A DNA stretch of 64,000 nt from Rhizobium sp. RU20A (GTDB taxonomy: Bacteria; Pseudomonadota; Alphaproteobacteria; Rhizobiales; Rhizobiaceae), in assembly GCF_900155885.1 (NCBI RefSeq), contig NZ_FTMB01000001.1:806001-870000 (forward strand), read 5' to 3'. Under the pieces are notes generated by a model, which was given only the letters and a program-made list of their open reading frames with translations, ran no database searches and was not told the origin of the DNA. The translations under genes and the position numbers were made by a program. Below, in pieces: positions 25,406-34,001 of the stretch (positions within the stretch are counted from its first letter, which is position 1; each line of letters opens with the position of its first letter).

Positions 25406-26443
25406 ATGTCCGCCCTGCCCTCCGTTCTCGAAGCCATCGGAAACACGCCGCTGATCCGCCTCAAGGGCGCCTCGGAACTGACCGGCTGCACGATCCTCGG
25501 CAAGGCGGAGTTCCTCAACCCCGGCCAGTCGGTCAAGGACCGCGCCGCCCTGTCGATCATTCGCGCCGCGGAAAAGAGCGGCGCGCTGAAGCCCGGCGGC
25601 GTTATTGTCGAGGGCACGGCGGGCAATACCGGCATCGGCCTGGCGCTCGTCGCCCGCGCGCTCGGCTACCGCACCGTCATCGTCATTCCCGAGACCCAGA
25701 GCGAGGAGAAGAAGGATGCACTGCGTCTTCTCGGCGCCGAACTCGTGGAGGTGCCGGCCGTGCCCTACCGCAACCCCAACAATTACGTGCGCCTGTCGGG
25801 CCGCCTTGCCGAACAGATCGCCAGGACCGACCCGCGCGGCGCAGTCTGGGCCAACCAGTTCGACAACACCGCAAACCGCGACGCCCATGTCGAAACGACG
25901 GCACCGGAAATCTGGCGCGATACCGATGGCAAGGTGGATGGCTTCATCTGCGCCGTCGGCTCCGGCGGCACGCTGGCGGGCGTCGGCATGGGTCTCAAGG
26001 GCTTCAATCCCGACATCAAGATCGGCCTTGCCGATCCGCTCGGCGCCGCCCTTTACAGCTATTACACGACGGGCGAACTGAAATCGGAAGGCGGCTCGAT
26101 CACCGAGGGCATCGGCCAGGGCCGCATCACAGCCAATCTGGAAGGCTTCACGCCCGATTTCGCCTACCAGATCCCCGACAGCGAGGCGATTCCGCTGGTC
26201 TTCGACCTCGTTGAAAAGGAAGGCCTCTGCCTCGGCGGCTCCTCCGGCATCAACATTGCCGGCGCCATTCGCCTTGCCCGCGACCTCGGCCCCGGACATA
26301 CGATCGTGACGATCCTGTGCGACTATGGTAATCGTTACCAGACGAAACTCTTCAATCCCGACTTCCTGCGGTCGAAGGCGCTGCCTGTCCCGGCCTGGCT
26401 CACGAAGACGCCACAGATCGAAGTCCCCTACGAAACGGCCTGA
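25406..26443 (+). CDS. cysK: cysteine synthase A family enzyme
   Basis: 345 residues, a PLP-dependent beta-replacement enzyme making cysteine from O-acetylserine and sulfide. The PLP lysine is K44 in NPGQSVKDRAAL, the Asn loop is EGTAGNTGIGL and the phosphate loop GSGGTLAGVG. It is about 25-35 residues longer than E. coli CysK, with a C-terminal extension (FLRSKALPVPAWL), the form common in alphaproteobacteria. GAGGAG precedes the ATG. alaX starts 6 bp after its stop, so the two form an operon; sseA follows. Confidence 0.93.
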   Translation: MSALPSVLEAIGNTPLIRLKGASELTGCTILGKAEFLNPGQSVKDRAALSIIRAAEKSGALKPGGVIVEGTAGNTGIGLALVARALGYRTVIVIPETQSEEKKDALRLLGAELVEVPAVPYRNPNNYVRLSGRLAEQIARTDPRGAVWANQFDNTANRDAHVETTAPEIWRDTDGKVDGFICAVGSGGTLAGVGMGLKGFNPDIKIGLADPLGAALYSYYTTGELKSEGGSITEGIGQGRITANLEGFTPDFAYQIPDSEAIPLVFDLVEKEGLCLGGSSGINIAGAIRLARDLGPGHTIVTILCDYGNRYQTKLFNPDFLRSKALPVPAWLTKTPQIEVPYETA

Positions 26444-26449
26444 GGTATC

Positions 26450-27184
26450 ATGCAGACACGCCCCCTCTTCCGCGACGATTTCTATCTCTCGACGGCGGAA
26501 GGGGTGGTGACGGGTCTTGCCGAGGATGGCGCCATCCTGCTCGACCAGACCTGCTTTTATGCCACGTCCGGCGGACAGCCGGGCGACAGCGGCTTCTTCG
26601 AGCGCGCCGATGGCAGCCGCATCGACATCGCCGTCGCCCGCCACGGCGCCTCCAAGGACATCATCCTCCACCAGCCGGCCGAGGGTGCGCCAAGACCCGA
26701 GATCGGCGAGACGCTGGTGCTGCATATCGACTGGCCGCGTCGCTACCGGCTGATGCGCATGCACACGGCCTGCCATCTGCTCTCCGTCGTCTGCCCCTAC
26801 CCGATCACCGGCGCTGCCGTCGGCGAGGAAGAAAGCCGCGTCGATTTCGACATGACCGAGACCATCGACCGCGACACCGTGACCGCCGACCTCATGCGGC
26901 TCGTCGGGGAAAACCACCCGATCTACCTTCAGTGGATCACCGACGAGGAGCTTGTCGCCAATCCCGGCATCGTCAAATCCAAGAATGTGCGCCCGCCGGT
27001 CGGGCTCGGGCGGGTCAGCCTCGTGTGCATCGGCAAGGACGCCGCCATCGACAGCCAGCCCTGTGGCGGCACGCATGTGTCGGAAACGGCCGAGGTGGGC
27101 GCCATCCACATTGCCCGCATCGAGAAGAAGGGCAAGGAAAACCGCCGCTTCCGCATCCGCTTCGGCGCGCCGGACGCCACGTGA
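26450..27184 (+). CDS. alanyl-tRNA editing protein AlaX
   Basis: A 244-residue free-standing editing domain related to the C-terminal editing part of AlaRS. It hydrolyses Ser (or Gly) mischarged onto tRNA-Ala. The metal-binding pairs are His105/His109 in MHTACH and Cys205/His209 in PCGGTHV. It lies 6 bp behind cysK, with the Shine-Dalgarno GAGG touching the cysK stop, so the genes are coupled. Full-length AlaRS (50584-53244) with its own editing site is also in the window, so AlaX acts in trans as a second check. Confidence 0.93.
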   Translation: MQTRPLFRDDFYLSTAEGVVTGLAEDGAILLDQTCFYATSGGQPGDSGFFERADGSRIDIAVARHGASKDIILHQPAEGAPRPEIGETLVLHIDWPRRYRLMRMHTACHLLSVVCPYPITGAAVGEEESRVDFDMTETIDRDTVTADLMRLVGENHPIYLQWITDEELVANPGIVKSKNVRPPVGLGRVSLVCIGKDAAIDSQPCGGTHVSETAEVGAIHIARIEKKGKENRRFRIRFGAPDAT

Positions 27185-27300
27185 CCCCTCCCGCCCTCAT
27201 TTCTACACTCATCCCCACCTGACCTCTACGCCACACGATCGGAGCCCTTTCCCAAGGCCCGGCCATCCCGTACAGTCCCCCGCATGAAAGTGAGTGCCCC

Positions 27301-28170
27301 ATGAGCGAAGAGAAAAGCCCGTTCGTCGTGTCCGCCGACTGGCTGGAGAGCCGTCTGTCCGAGCACCACATCCGCGTCGTCGATGCCTCCTGGTATCTGC
27401 CGGCGCAGAACCGCAACGGACGTGCCGAGTATGAAGCGGGCCACATTCCAGGCGCGGTGTTCTTCGATCAGGACGAGATCGCCGACAAGACGACAGGGCT
27501 GCCGCACTCGGTGCCCACGCCGGAGGCCTTTGCCGAAGCCGTCGGCGCGCTCGGCCTTGCCGATGACGACACGATGGTCGTCTATGACGGCCCGGGCCTC
27601 TTCTCCGCGCCCCGCGTCTGGTGGCTGTTGCGCATCATGGGCGCACGGCACGTGTTGCTCCTCGACGGCGGCCTCGATGGCTGGAAGCGCGAGGGCCGGC
27701 CGCTCGAAACCGGCACGACCACGCTTGCACCGGCGACCTTCACCCCGGACTATCGGGCAGAAGCCGTCACGAGCTTCGAGGCGATGCGCACGATCGTGTC
27801 TGAGGGCGCGGTGCAGATCGCCGATGCGCGCGGCCCCGGCCGCTTTTTCGGCACCGAAGCCGAGCCACGCCCCGGCATGCGCTCCGGCCATATGCCGGGC
27901 GCGCTCAACCTGCCGGCCGGGAGCTTTGCCAGTGAGGGCAGGCTGAAACCGCTTGGTGACCTGAAAGCGCTGATCACGGAAGCCGGCATCGACCTCGACC
28001 GTCCCGTCGTCACCTCCTGCGGCTCGGGCGTCACCGCCGCCATCATCACGCTGGCGCTGCACTCCCTGGGGCACACCGACAACACGCTTTATGACGGCTC
28101 CTGGTCGGAATGGGGCAGCCGCAGCGATACGCCCGTGACCACCGAGCCCACACAGACAAAGAATGGCTGA
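27301..28170 (+). CDS. sseA: 3-mercaptopyruvate sulfurtransferase
   Basis: 289 residues with two rhodanese domains. The active loop in the second domain is SCGSGVTA with Cys240, and CGSGVT is the motif of mercaptopyruvate sulfurtransferases (thiosulfate sulfurtransferases have CRxGxR). The first domain has the Asp-type inactive loop. Context with cysK suggests cysteine and sulfur handling. The next gene starts inside its last codons. Confidence 0.93.
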   Translation: MSEEKSPFVVSADWLESRLSEHHIRVVDASWYLPAQNRNGRAEYEAGHIPGAVFFDQDEIADKTTGLPHSVPTPEAFAEAVGALGLADDDTMVVYDGPGLFSAPRVWWLLRIMGARHVLLLDGGLDGWKREGRPLETGTTTLAPATFTPDYRAEAVTSFEAMRTIVSEGAVQIADARGPGRFFGTEAEPRPGMRSGHMPGALNLPAGSFASEGRLKPLGDLKALITEAGIDLDRPVVTSCGSGVTAAIITLALHSLGHTDNTLYDGSWSEWGSRSDTPVTTEPTQTKNG

Positions 28171-28807
28171 GCGCATGACGAGCGACGACATCCCGCGCAT
28201 CGGACGCGACCCCGGCCCCGCAGCGGTCACCACGTCCGAAGCCATATCCGGCACCGGCGCGATCCCCGTTCACGTGACGGCGCTGGAAATGACCGCGCCG
28301 CCACGCCAGAGCCTGCCGGTGCCCGTCAACATCCAGACCGCGATCCTGCGCGTGCCGGACATTCCGCTGCCCTACTATCGCTTCCTCTATCTTCAGGTCG
28401 GCCGGCGCTGGCACTGGACGATGCGCCTCAGGATGGACGATGACACCCTCGCCGCCACGCTGCATGACCCGAAGAACAGCGTCACGGTTCTCTACGTCAA
28501 CGGCGCCCCGGCCGGCTTCTTCGAGCTGCTGAAGGTCGATGAGGAGACGGTCGAACTCACCCATTTCGGCGTGATGGAACACGCCCTCGGCCTTGGCCTC
28601 GGCAAATGGTTTCTGCTCCAGGCCCTCCACGCCGCCTGGGCCGAAACCCCGCAGCGCGTGACCGTCACCACCAACACTCTCGACCACCCCCGCGCCCTGC
28701 AACTCTACCAGCGTTTCGGCTTCTCCCCGGTCGCAACATCGACCGCGCAGGTCACGCCGCTCTCGGATGAGGAACTGCTGGCGCTGGCGCAGCGGGCGGG
28801 GCTGTAG
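28163..28807 (+). CDS. GNAT family N-acetyltransferase
   Basis: 214 residues. The acetyl-CoA-binding stretch is THFGVMEHALGLGLGKWFLLQ (residues about 133-153), followed by VTVTTNTLDHPRALQLYQRFGF, typical GNAT motifs A and B. An N-terminal extension of about 60 residues is poorly structured. It overlaps sseA by eight bases (ATGGCTGA), so it is translationally coupled. The substrate is unknown. ATG 28175 is an alternative start. Confidence 0.88.
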   Translation: MAERMTSDDIPRIGRDPGPAAVTTSEAISGTGAIPVHVTALEMTAPPRQSLPVPVNIQTAILRVPDIPLPYYRFLYLQVGRRWHWTMRLRMDDDTLAATLHDPKNSVTVLYVNGAPAGFFELLKVDEETVELTHFGVMEHALGLGLGKWFLLQALHAAWAETPQRVTVTTNTLDHPRALQLYQRFGFSPVATSTAQVTPLSDEELLALAQRAGL

Positions 28808-28854
28808 ACAGGCTATCTCCTCGCCAAACAGGGATGTCGGGTCGCCACACCGCC

Positions 28855-28986
28855 CGTCATCCCGGCCGGCGAGCCAGGAACCGGCCAGATCGCGTCGGCA
28901 AGCTGAAAATACGCGGCACAACAGCGACGAGTCTCCTGCGCGATGGACATCGCGCGCTGGATGCCGGATCAAGTCCGGCATAACGG
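28855..28986. repeat. REP-like palindromic repeat, copy A
   Basis: Runs from CGTCATCCCGGCC to the hairpin ATGCCGGA-TCAAG-TCCGGCAT, with an inner GCGCGAT-GGAC-ATCGCGC hairpin. About 70 bp of its right half is nearly identical to copy C at 29538-29669. The 28808-29174 interval holds copies A and B and no gene. Confidence 0.85.
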
Positions 28987-29037
28987 AGAGTGTAAACGCA
29001 GAGCCGCCACTATTTCACGGAGCACCTGCCCCTCATT

Positions 29038-29155
29038 CTGTCATCCCGGCCTCCGAGCCGGGATCTAGCCAGCTCGCGTCTGCGAGCTGAAAAGATTCAC
29101 CGAAGCCGGGAACGACCTTCTGGGCGATCAATGCCGGACCGAGTCCGGCATGACG
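29038..29155. repeat. REP-like palindromic repeat, copy B
   Basis: Begins with TGTCATCCCGGCCTCCGAGC and ends with the hairpin ATGCCGGACCGAGTCCGGCAT then GACGG. The left half (CCGAGCCGGGATC, CAGCTCGCGTCTGCGAGCTG) is shared almost exactly with copy C. Confidence 0.85.
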
Positions 29156-29174
29156 GCGCATGGATTGGCAAGCC

Positions 29175-29465
29175 TTACAACCCATGCAGATGGTACGCGA
29201 TGTCTTCCCAGTCCGGATTCGTTGCTTCGATAAGCTCCAACTTCCATGCCCGGGGCCAGTTCTTGATCGCCTTCTCGCGTGCAATCGCATCGGTGACGAG
29301 ATCGAACTCCTCGAACCAGACCAGCGTCTTCACACCATATTTCGACGTAAAGCCGGGCGTTGCATGAGTCTGGTGTTCATACAGCCGCGTTGGCAGGTCA
29401 CTGGTGACACCCGTGTAGATGGTGCCATTACGCTTAGAAGCGAGGATGTAAACGTAACCCTTCAT
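29175..29465 (-). CDS. GIY-YIG nuclease superfamily protein
   Basis: A 96-residue single-domain protein of the UPF0213/YhbQ-like group. The GIY and YIG motifs appear as YVYIL and IYTGVT, the catalytic Arg is in TRLYEHQ, and the metal-binding Glu is in AREKAIKNW. Its cellular role is unknown. It sits among REP-like repeats, with copies A and B on one side and C on the other, and many rhizobial genomes carry several such genes. The start is taken at ATG 29465; the ATG 18 bases upstream is possible. Confidence 0.9.
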   Translation of the reverse strand: MKGYVYILASKRNGTIYTGVTSDLPTRLYEHQTHATPGFTSKYGVKTLVWFEEFDLVTDAIAREKAIKNWPRAWKLELIEATNPDWEDIAYHLHGL

Positions 29466-29537
29466 CCTGTGACTGTGATTCAAGCAACGGCACGATGCAA
29501 GAAACTATATCGGCTTGGAGATTGGGCATTCCCTCGC

Positions 29538-29669
29538 CGTCATCCCGGCCCCCGAGCCGGGATCCAGCCAGCTCGCGTCTGCGAGCTGTGAAGACGCACC
29601 ACAACAGCGACGGGTCCTCTGCGCGATGGACATCGCGCGCTGGATGCCGGATCGAGTCCGGCATGACGG
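29538..29669. repeat. REP-like palindromic repeat, copy C
   Basis: From CGTCATCCCGGCCCCCGAGC to the hairpin ATGCCGGA-TCGAG-TCCGGCAT. It combines the left half of copy B with the right half of copy A. Confidence 0.85.
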
Positions 29670-29719
29670 AGAAAGTGCAGGGCTCACCGGTGACGATATC
29701 CACCGGCGCTCACACTCCC

Positions 29720-30838
<1,119 letters not shown>

Positions 30839-30981
30839 TGTTCTCCCTTTCTGCGGCCTTTCCTTGAGTGGAGGAAAAGCGTGCAGCCAGAATGCCGAAA
30901 TGTCCTTGCAAAGTTTCGGCCCCAGGTGCAAAAATCCGAATATCCTGCGAAACTGAAACGATATGATCGAAGGAAATTCGA

Positions 30982-31443
30982 ATGGCCGGGCTTGATGCCA
31001 TCGATACTGCGATGCTGCGGGTGCTCCAGCACCACGGCCGGATCTCCAATGCGGAGCTTGCCGAAAAGGTCGGGCTGTCCGCATCCGCCTGCTCGCGCCG
31101 GCTCGACATTCTCGAAAAGAGCGGCGTCATCAGCGGCTATCAGGCGAGATTGTCGCACCGGGCGCTGGATTACAAGATCATCGCCATCGTCCATATCTCG
31201 CTGTCCGGCCAGTTCGCCAAGACGCTGTCGGAGTTCGAGGCAGCGGTGAAACTCTGTCCGAACGTGCTGGTCTGTTATCTCATGTCGGGCGAATACGATT
31301 ATATCCTGCGCATCGCCGCCCGCGACCTCGAGGATTACGAGCGCATCCACCGCGACTGGCTCTCGGCATTGCCGCATGTGGTGAAGATCAATTCGAGCTT
31401 TGCGCTGCGCGAGATCATCGACCGACCCAATGTCGGGCTCTGA
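30982..31443 (+). CDS. Lrp/AsnC family regulator (AldR-like)
   Basis: 153 residues: an N-terminal helix-turn-helix (LDAIDTAMLRVLQHHGRISN, AELAEKVGLSASACSRRLDI) and a C-terminal RAM ligand-binding domain (VCYLMSGEYDYILRIAARDL). It is divergent from ald across a 143-bp intergenic region that must hold both promoters, so it most likely controls ald in response to an amino acid such as alanine. This is inferred from gene arrangement and from known AldR and BkdR cases. Confidence 0.92.
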   Translation: MAGLDAIDTAMLRVLQHHGRISNAELAEKVGLSASACSRRLDILEKSGVISGYQARLSHRALDYKIIAIVHISLSGQFAKTLSEFEAAVKLCPNVLVCYLMSGEYDYILRIAARDLEDYERIHRDWLSALPHVVKINSSFALREIIDRPNVGL

Positions 31444-31452
31444 CCACCCGCA

Positions 31453-31815
31453 TCAATGCGGCCGCGACACGGACCACAGCCGCCAGGGCGCCCACCAGAC
31501 GTAGCGCGTCTCAAGCGTCTCCGGTACCGGGTCGAAGCCGTGCGTGCCGCCGGGACCGCAGCGGACCACGCGGAACAGCGCCATGAAGCCGCCGTGCCAG
31601 AGGCCGTGGCGCGCCACCGCCTCATAGCCATACTCCGAGCAGGTCGGCGCATGCCGGCAGGACTGGCCGATCAGCGAGGACAGCGTCAGTTGATAGGCGC
31701 GGATCAGGAAAAGGCCGAGGAGGCGACCGGGCGTCCTCGCAAACGCGCCCTGCCAGTTGCGCGACCGCGACGGGCGCCGGTGGGCATGCTCATGCTCGGG
31801 ATGGCCTGAGGACAT
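31453..31815 (-). CDS. yidD: membrane protein insertion efficiency factor YidD
   Basis: 120 residues. An amphipathic N-terminal helix (LLGLFLIRAYQLTLSSLIGQ) precedes the signature SCRHAPTCSEYGYEAVARHG and CGPGGTHGFDPVPE. YidD helps YidC-dependent membrane insertion. A His- and Arg-rich N-terminal extension of about 30 residues precedes the core. It starts 5 bp after the scaffold gene's stop, so the two are co-transcribed. It is not next to rnpA-rpmH-yidC as it is in enterobacteria. Confidence 0.95.
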   Translation of the reverse strand: MSSGHPEHEHAHRRPSRSRNWQGAFARTPGRLLGLFLIRAYQLTLSSLIGQSCRHAPTCSEYGYEAVARHGLWHGGFMALFRVVRCGPGGTHGFDPVPETLETRYVWWAPWRLWSVSRPH

Positions 31816-31820
31816 CGCGA

Positions 31821-32288
31821 TCAGACGGCCGCCGGCGTCTTGCTGGCAACGGCGGGCGCGGTACCGGCCTCGATCTGGTCGAGACAGGCGCAGACGGCGT
31901 CGAAGGTCAGCAGCGTCGAGGCGTGCCGCGCCTTGTAGTCCTTCACGGGTCTGAGGAAGCGCATGTCGGCGAAACGTCCCTCCGGTCCCTCGCCGTCCGC
32001 CTTCAGCATGGCCATCATCGCCGCGTGCGCCTCGCGCAGTTCGGCCGCTGTGGCGCCCACGACATGGGCGGCCATGATGGCCGAGGAGGCCTGACCGAGC
32101 GCGCAGGCCTTCACCTCATGGGCGAAATCGGCGACCACGCCGTCCCTCACGGCGAGATCGACCGTCACCCGCGAACCGCACAGCTTGGAATGGGCCGAAG
32201 CGGTGGCATCCGGCGCGGCCAACCGGCCGATGCGGCCGATATTGCCGGCGAAGTCGAGAATGCGGCTGCTGTAGATGTCGTCGATCAT
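31821..32288 (-). CDS. iron-sulfur cluster assembly scaffold protein (IscU/NifU N-terminal type)
   Basis: 155 residues of the SufU/NifU-like N-terminal scaffold family. The cysteines expected to hold the cluster lie in KLCGSR, VKACALGQASSAIM and FDAVCACLDQ. The family delivers a nascent Fe-S cluster to target proteins. The KAC(A)LGQASS segment matches the lone rhizobial version, which usually sits, as here, just upstream of yidD and near folE-hisI. Confidence 0.9.
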   Translation of the reverse strand: MIDDIYSSRILDFAGNIGRIGRLAAPDATASAHSKLCGSRVTVDLAVRDGVVADFAHEVKACALGQASSAIMAAHVVGATAAELREAHAAMMAMLKADGEGPEGRFADMRFLRPVKDYKARHASTLLTFDAVCACLDQIEAGTAPAVASKTPAAV

Positions 32289-32367
32289 GCCATCATCCCG
32301 GTCGGCTTACGGGGATCGGGCCAATGTGTCCAACCCCGTCAAAGTTTCAGCATTTCGTCATCGGCAC

Positions 32368-32397
32368 TGATCCGTAACGAATTTTGCGCCGTATGTC
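32368..32397 (+). promoter_or_regulatory. candidate RpoE-ChrR-type promoter upstream of folE
   Basis: TGATCC (32368-32373), 18 bases, then TATGTC. It has the same form as the three sites at 17-25 kb. It lies about 290 bp before the folE ATG, which leaves a long leader. One such match could arise by chance in a window this size, so confidence is moderate. Confidence 0.5.
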
Positions 32398-32399
32398 GG

Positions 32400-32680
32400 A
32401 AAAAAGCACAGCGCGTCGCAAAGGCGCTCTTTCATCGATATAGCGCCATACTATATGCTATGTCGTGTTGGGGCGACAGGTCTGCAAGGGATTGCTGGCC
32501 GGATGTCGCCTGTTGTTTGGGAAACCGTGCCGGACGGTGCCTGCGCAAAACGTGCAGGTGACCGGAAAGCCCCGGAGCCCGCCAACGGAACCCACACCTG
32601 TGGTGAGCAGGTGCTCGGCCAGCGGCGTTGCGTCCGAATGATTATCGTCGTACCGCGACCGTCGCGCAAGAGGCCGTTCC
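32400..32680 (+). promoter_or_regulatory. long structured folE leader, possible THF-II riboswitch
   Basis: About 280 bp without a gene precede folE. Between about 32540 and 32620 several stems can be drawn: CCTGC-GCAAAACGT-GCAGG, CCGG-AAAGCC-CCGG, and CACCTG-TGGTGAG-CAGGTG. A folate-sensing RNA (the folE motif, later THF-II riboswitch) is known in exactly this position in alphaproteobacteria. I identify it by position and stem content, not by a confirmed consensus match. Confidence 0.4.
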
Positions 32681-33298
32681 ATGGATGCCATCGTCAAGAA
32701 TTTCCCCATGTTCAATGAAGGCGAGGACCGCCCGACCCAGAAGGAAGCGGAGGACGCGATCCGCGTGCTGCTGCGCTGGGCCGGCGACGACCCGAATCGC
32801 GAAGGCCTGCTGGATACGCCCAAGCGTGTCGCCAAGGCCTACAAGGAGCTCTTCGCCGGCTACGACCAGGCGCCGGAAGACGTGCTCGGCCGCACCTTCG
32901 AAGAGGTCGCTGGCTACGACGACCTCGTGCTGGTGAAGGACATTCCCTTCTTCTCGCATTGCGAACACCACATGGTGCCGATCATCGGCAAGGCGCATGT
33001 CGCCTACCTTCCGAACGGGCGCGTTCTGGGCCTTTCGAAGATCGCCCGCGTCGTCGAGATTTTCGGCCGCCGCCTGCAGACGCAGGAGACCATGACCTCG
33101 CAGATCGCCAAGGCCATCGACGAGACGCTGCGTCCGCGCGGCGTTGCCGTGATGATCGAGGCCGAGCATATGTGCATGGCCATGCGCGGCATCCAGAAGC
33201 AGGGCTCGACAACGCTGACCACGACCTTTACCGGTTCGTTCAAGACGGAGCCGGCCGAACAGGTCCGCTTCATGACCATGATCCGGGGCTTCCGCTGA
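32681..33298 (+). CDS. folE: GTP cyclohydrolase I
   Basis: 205 residues, converting GTP to dihydroneopterin triphosphate, the first step of folate synthesis. Zinc and catalytic residues are in [14 protein letters not shown], and the C-terminal signature is [15 protein letters not shown]. The length is normal for the type IA enzyme. AGAGG precedes the ATG. A hairpin and then hisI follow. The leader and the candidate stress promoter upstream may tie folate supply to photolyase expression. Confidence 0.97.
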   Translation: MDAIVKNFPMFNEGEDRPTQKEAEDAIRVLLRWAGDDPNREGLLDTPKRVAKAYKELFAGYDQAPEDVLGRTFEEVAGYDDLVLVKDIPFFSHCEHHMVPIIGKAHVAYLPNGRVLGLSKIARVVEIFGRRLQTQETMTSQIAKAIDETLRPRGVAVMIEAEHMCMAMRGIQKQGSTTLTTTFTGSFKTEPAEQVRFMTMIRGFR

Positions 33299-33308
33299 TC
33301 TGAGATCG

Positions 33309-33335
33309 AGGGCTCCGGTTGATCCCGGGAGCCCT
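33309..33335 (+). promoter_or_regulatory. hairpin between folE and hisI covering the hisI Shine-Dalgarno
   Basis: The arms AGGGCTCC and GGAGCCCT are exact complements with an 11-base loop. The right arm contains the GGGAG that should serve as the hisI ribosome-binding site, three bases before the ATG at 33338. No T-run follows. Confidence 0.6.
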
Positions 33336-33337
33336 TG

Positions 33338-33790
33338 ATGACCATCACCTTCGAACCCGCGCCTTCCGACAAGTCGACGCTTGAGGAAGGCGCCGTGCTT
33401 TCTCCCCGCTTCGATGCCCATGGCCTCGTCACCGCCGTCGTGACCGATGCGCGCGACGGCGAGCTTCTGATGGTCGCCCACATGAATGCCGAGGCACTGG
33501 CGCTGACCATCGAGACCGGCATCGCCCATTACTTCAGCCGCTCGCGCGGCAAGCTCTGGAAAAAGGGCGAAACCTCTGGAAATCTCCAGACGGTGCGCCA
33601 GATCCTGACCGACTGCGATCAGGACGCCATCTGGCTGAAGGTCGAGGTCGCGGGGCATGACGCGACCTGCCATACGGGTCGTCGTTCCTGCTTCTACCGC
33701 AGCGTCACGCTTGAAAACGGTCAGCCCACCCTGACCGTGACGGGCGGCAAACCGAGCTTCGATCCCGCTGATGTCTACGGCAAAAATTAA
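33338..33790 (+). CDS. hisI: phosphoribosyl-AMP cyclohydrolase
   Basis: 150 residues, the third step of histidine synthesis (opening of the purine ring of PR-AMP). The metal-site region reads [16 protein letters not shown] and [15 protein letters not shown], with the conserved cysteines. It is mono-functional, without the HisE pyrophosphohydrolase domain. The ATG at 33338 is preferred to the TTG directly before it. It lies 39 bp behind folE on the same strand. Confidence 0.96.
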   Translation: MTITFEPAPSDKSTLEEGAVLSPRFDAHGLVTAVVTDARDGELLMVAHMNAEALALTIETGIAHYFSRSRGKLWKKGETSGNLQTVRQILTDCDQDAIWLKVEVAGHDATCHTGRRSCFYRSVTLENGQPTLTVTGGKPSFDPADVYGKN

Positions 33791-34001
33791 GCATCTGCCC
33801 GATTTCAGCACACAAGCGCTCGCATTTCACCGAATTGAAACGAAATCCCGTGCTTACTGGTCAGACGCGGCACACGCTCTCGCCACCCGGGATCAACCGG
33901 ACGACAAGGGGCCGGCCGCGACACAGTCCGATCTGTGGCAACGCGGGCGGGCGGGCAAGGACCGGCACGCATTTCTGGCGGCGGCCTGACTGGAGGGCAT
34001 C

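Noticed and set aside
28855-29669. CRISPR-like array from the repeated palindromic units at 29 kb
   Set aside because: The units are about 120-130 bp, unevenly spaced, and separated by a gene rather than by uniform spacers; they are REP-like elements.
32540-32600. Cobalamin riboswitch upstream of folE, suggested by an AGCCCCGGAGCCCGCC-like string resembling a B12 box
   Set aside because: The long upstream core of that riboswitch is absent and folE is not a cobalamin-controlled gene; a folate-sensing RNA is the better hypothesis.
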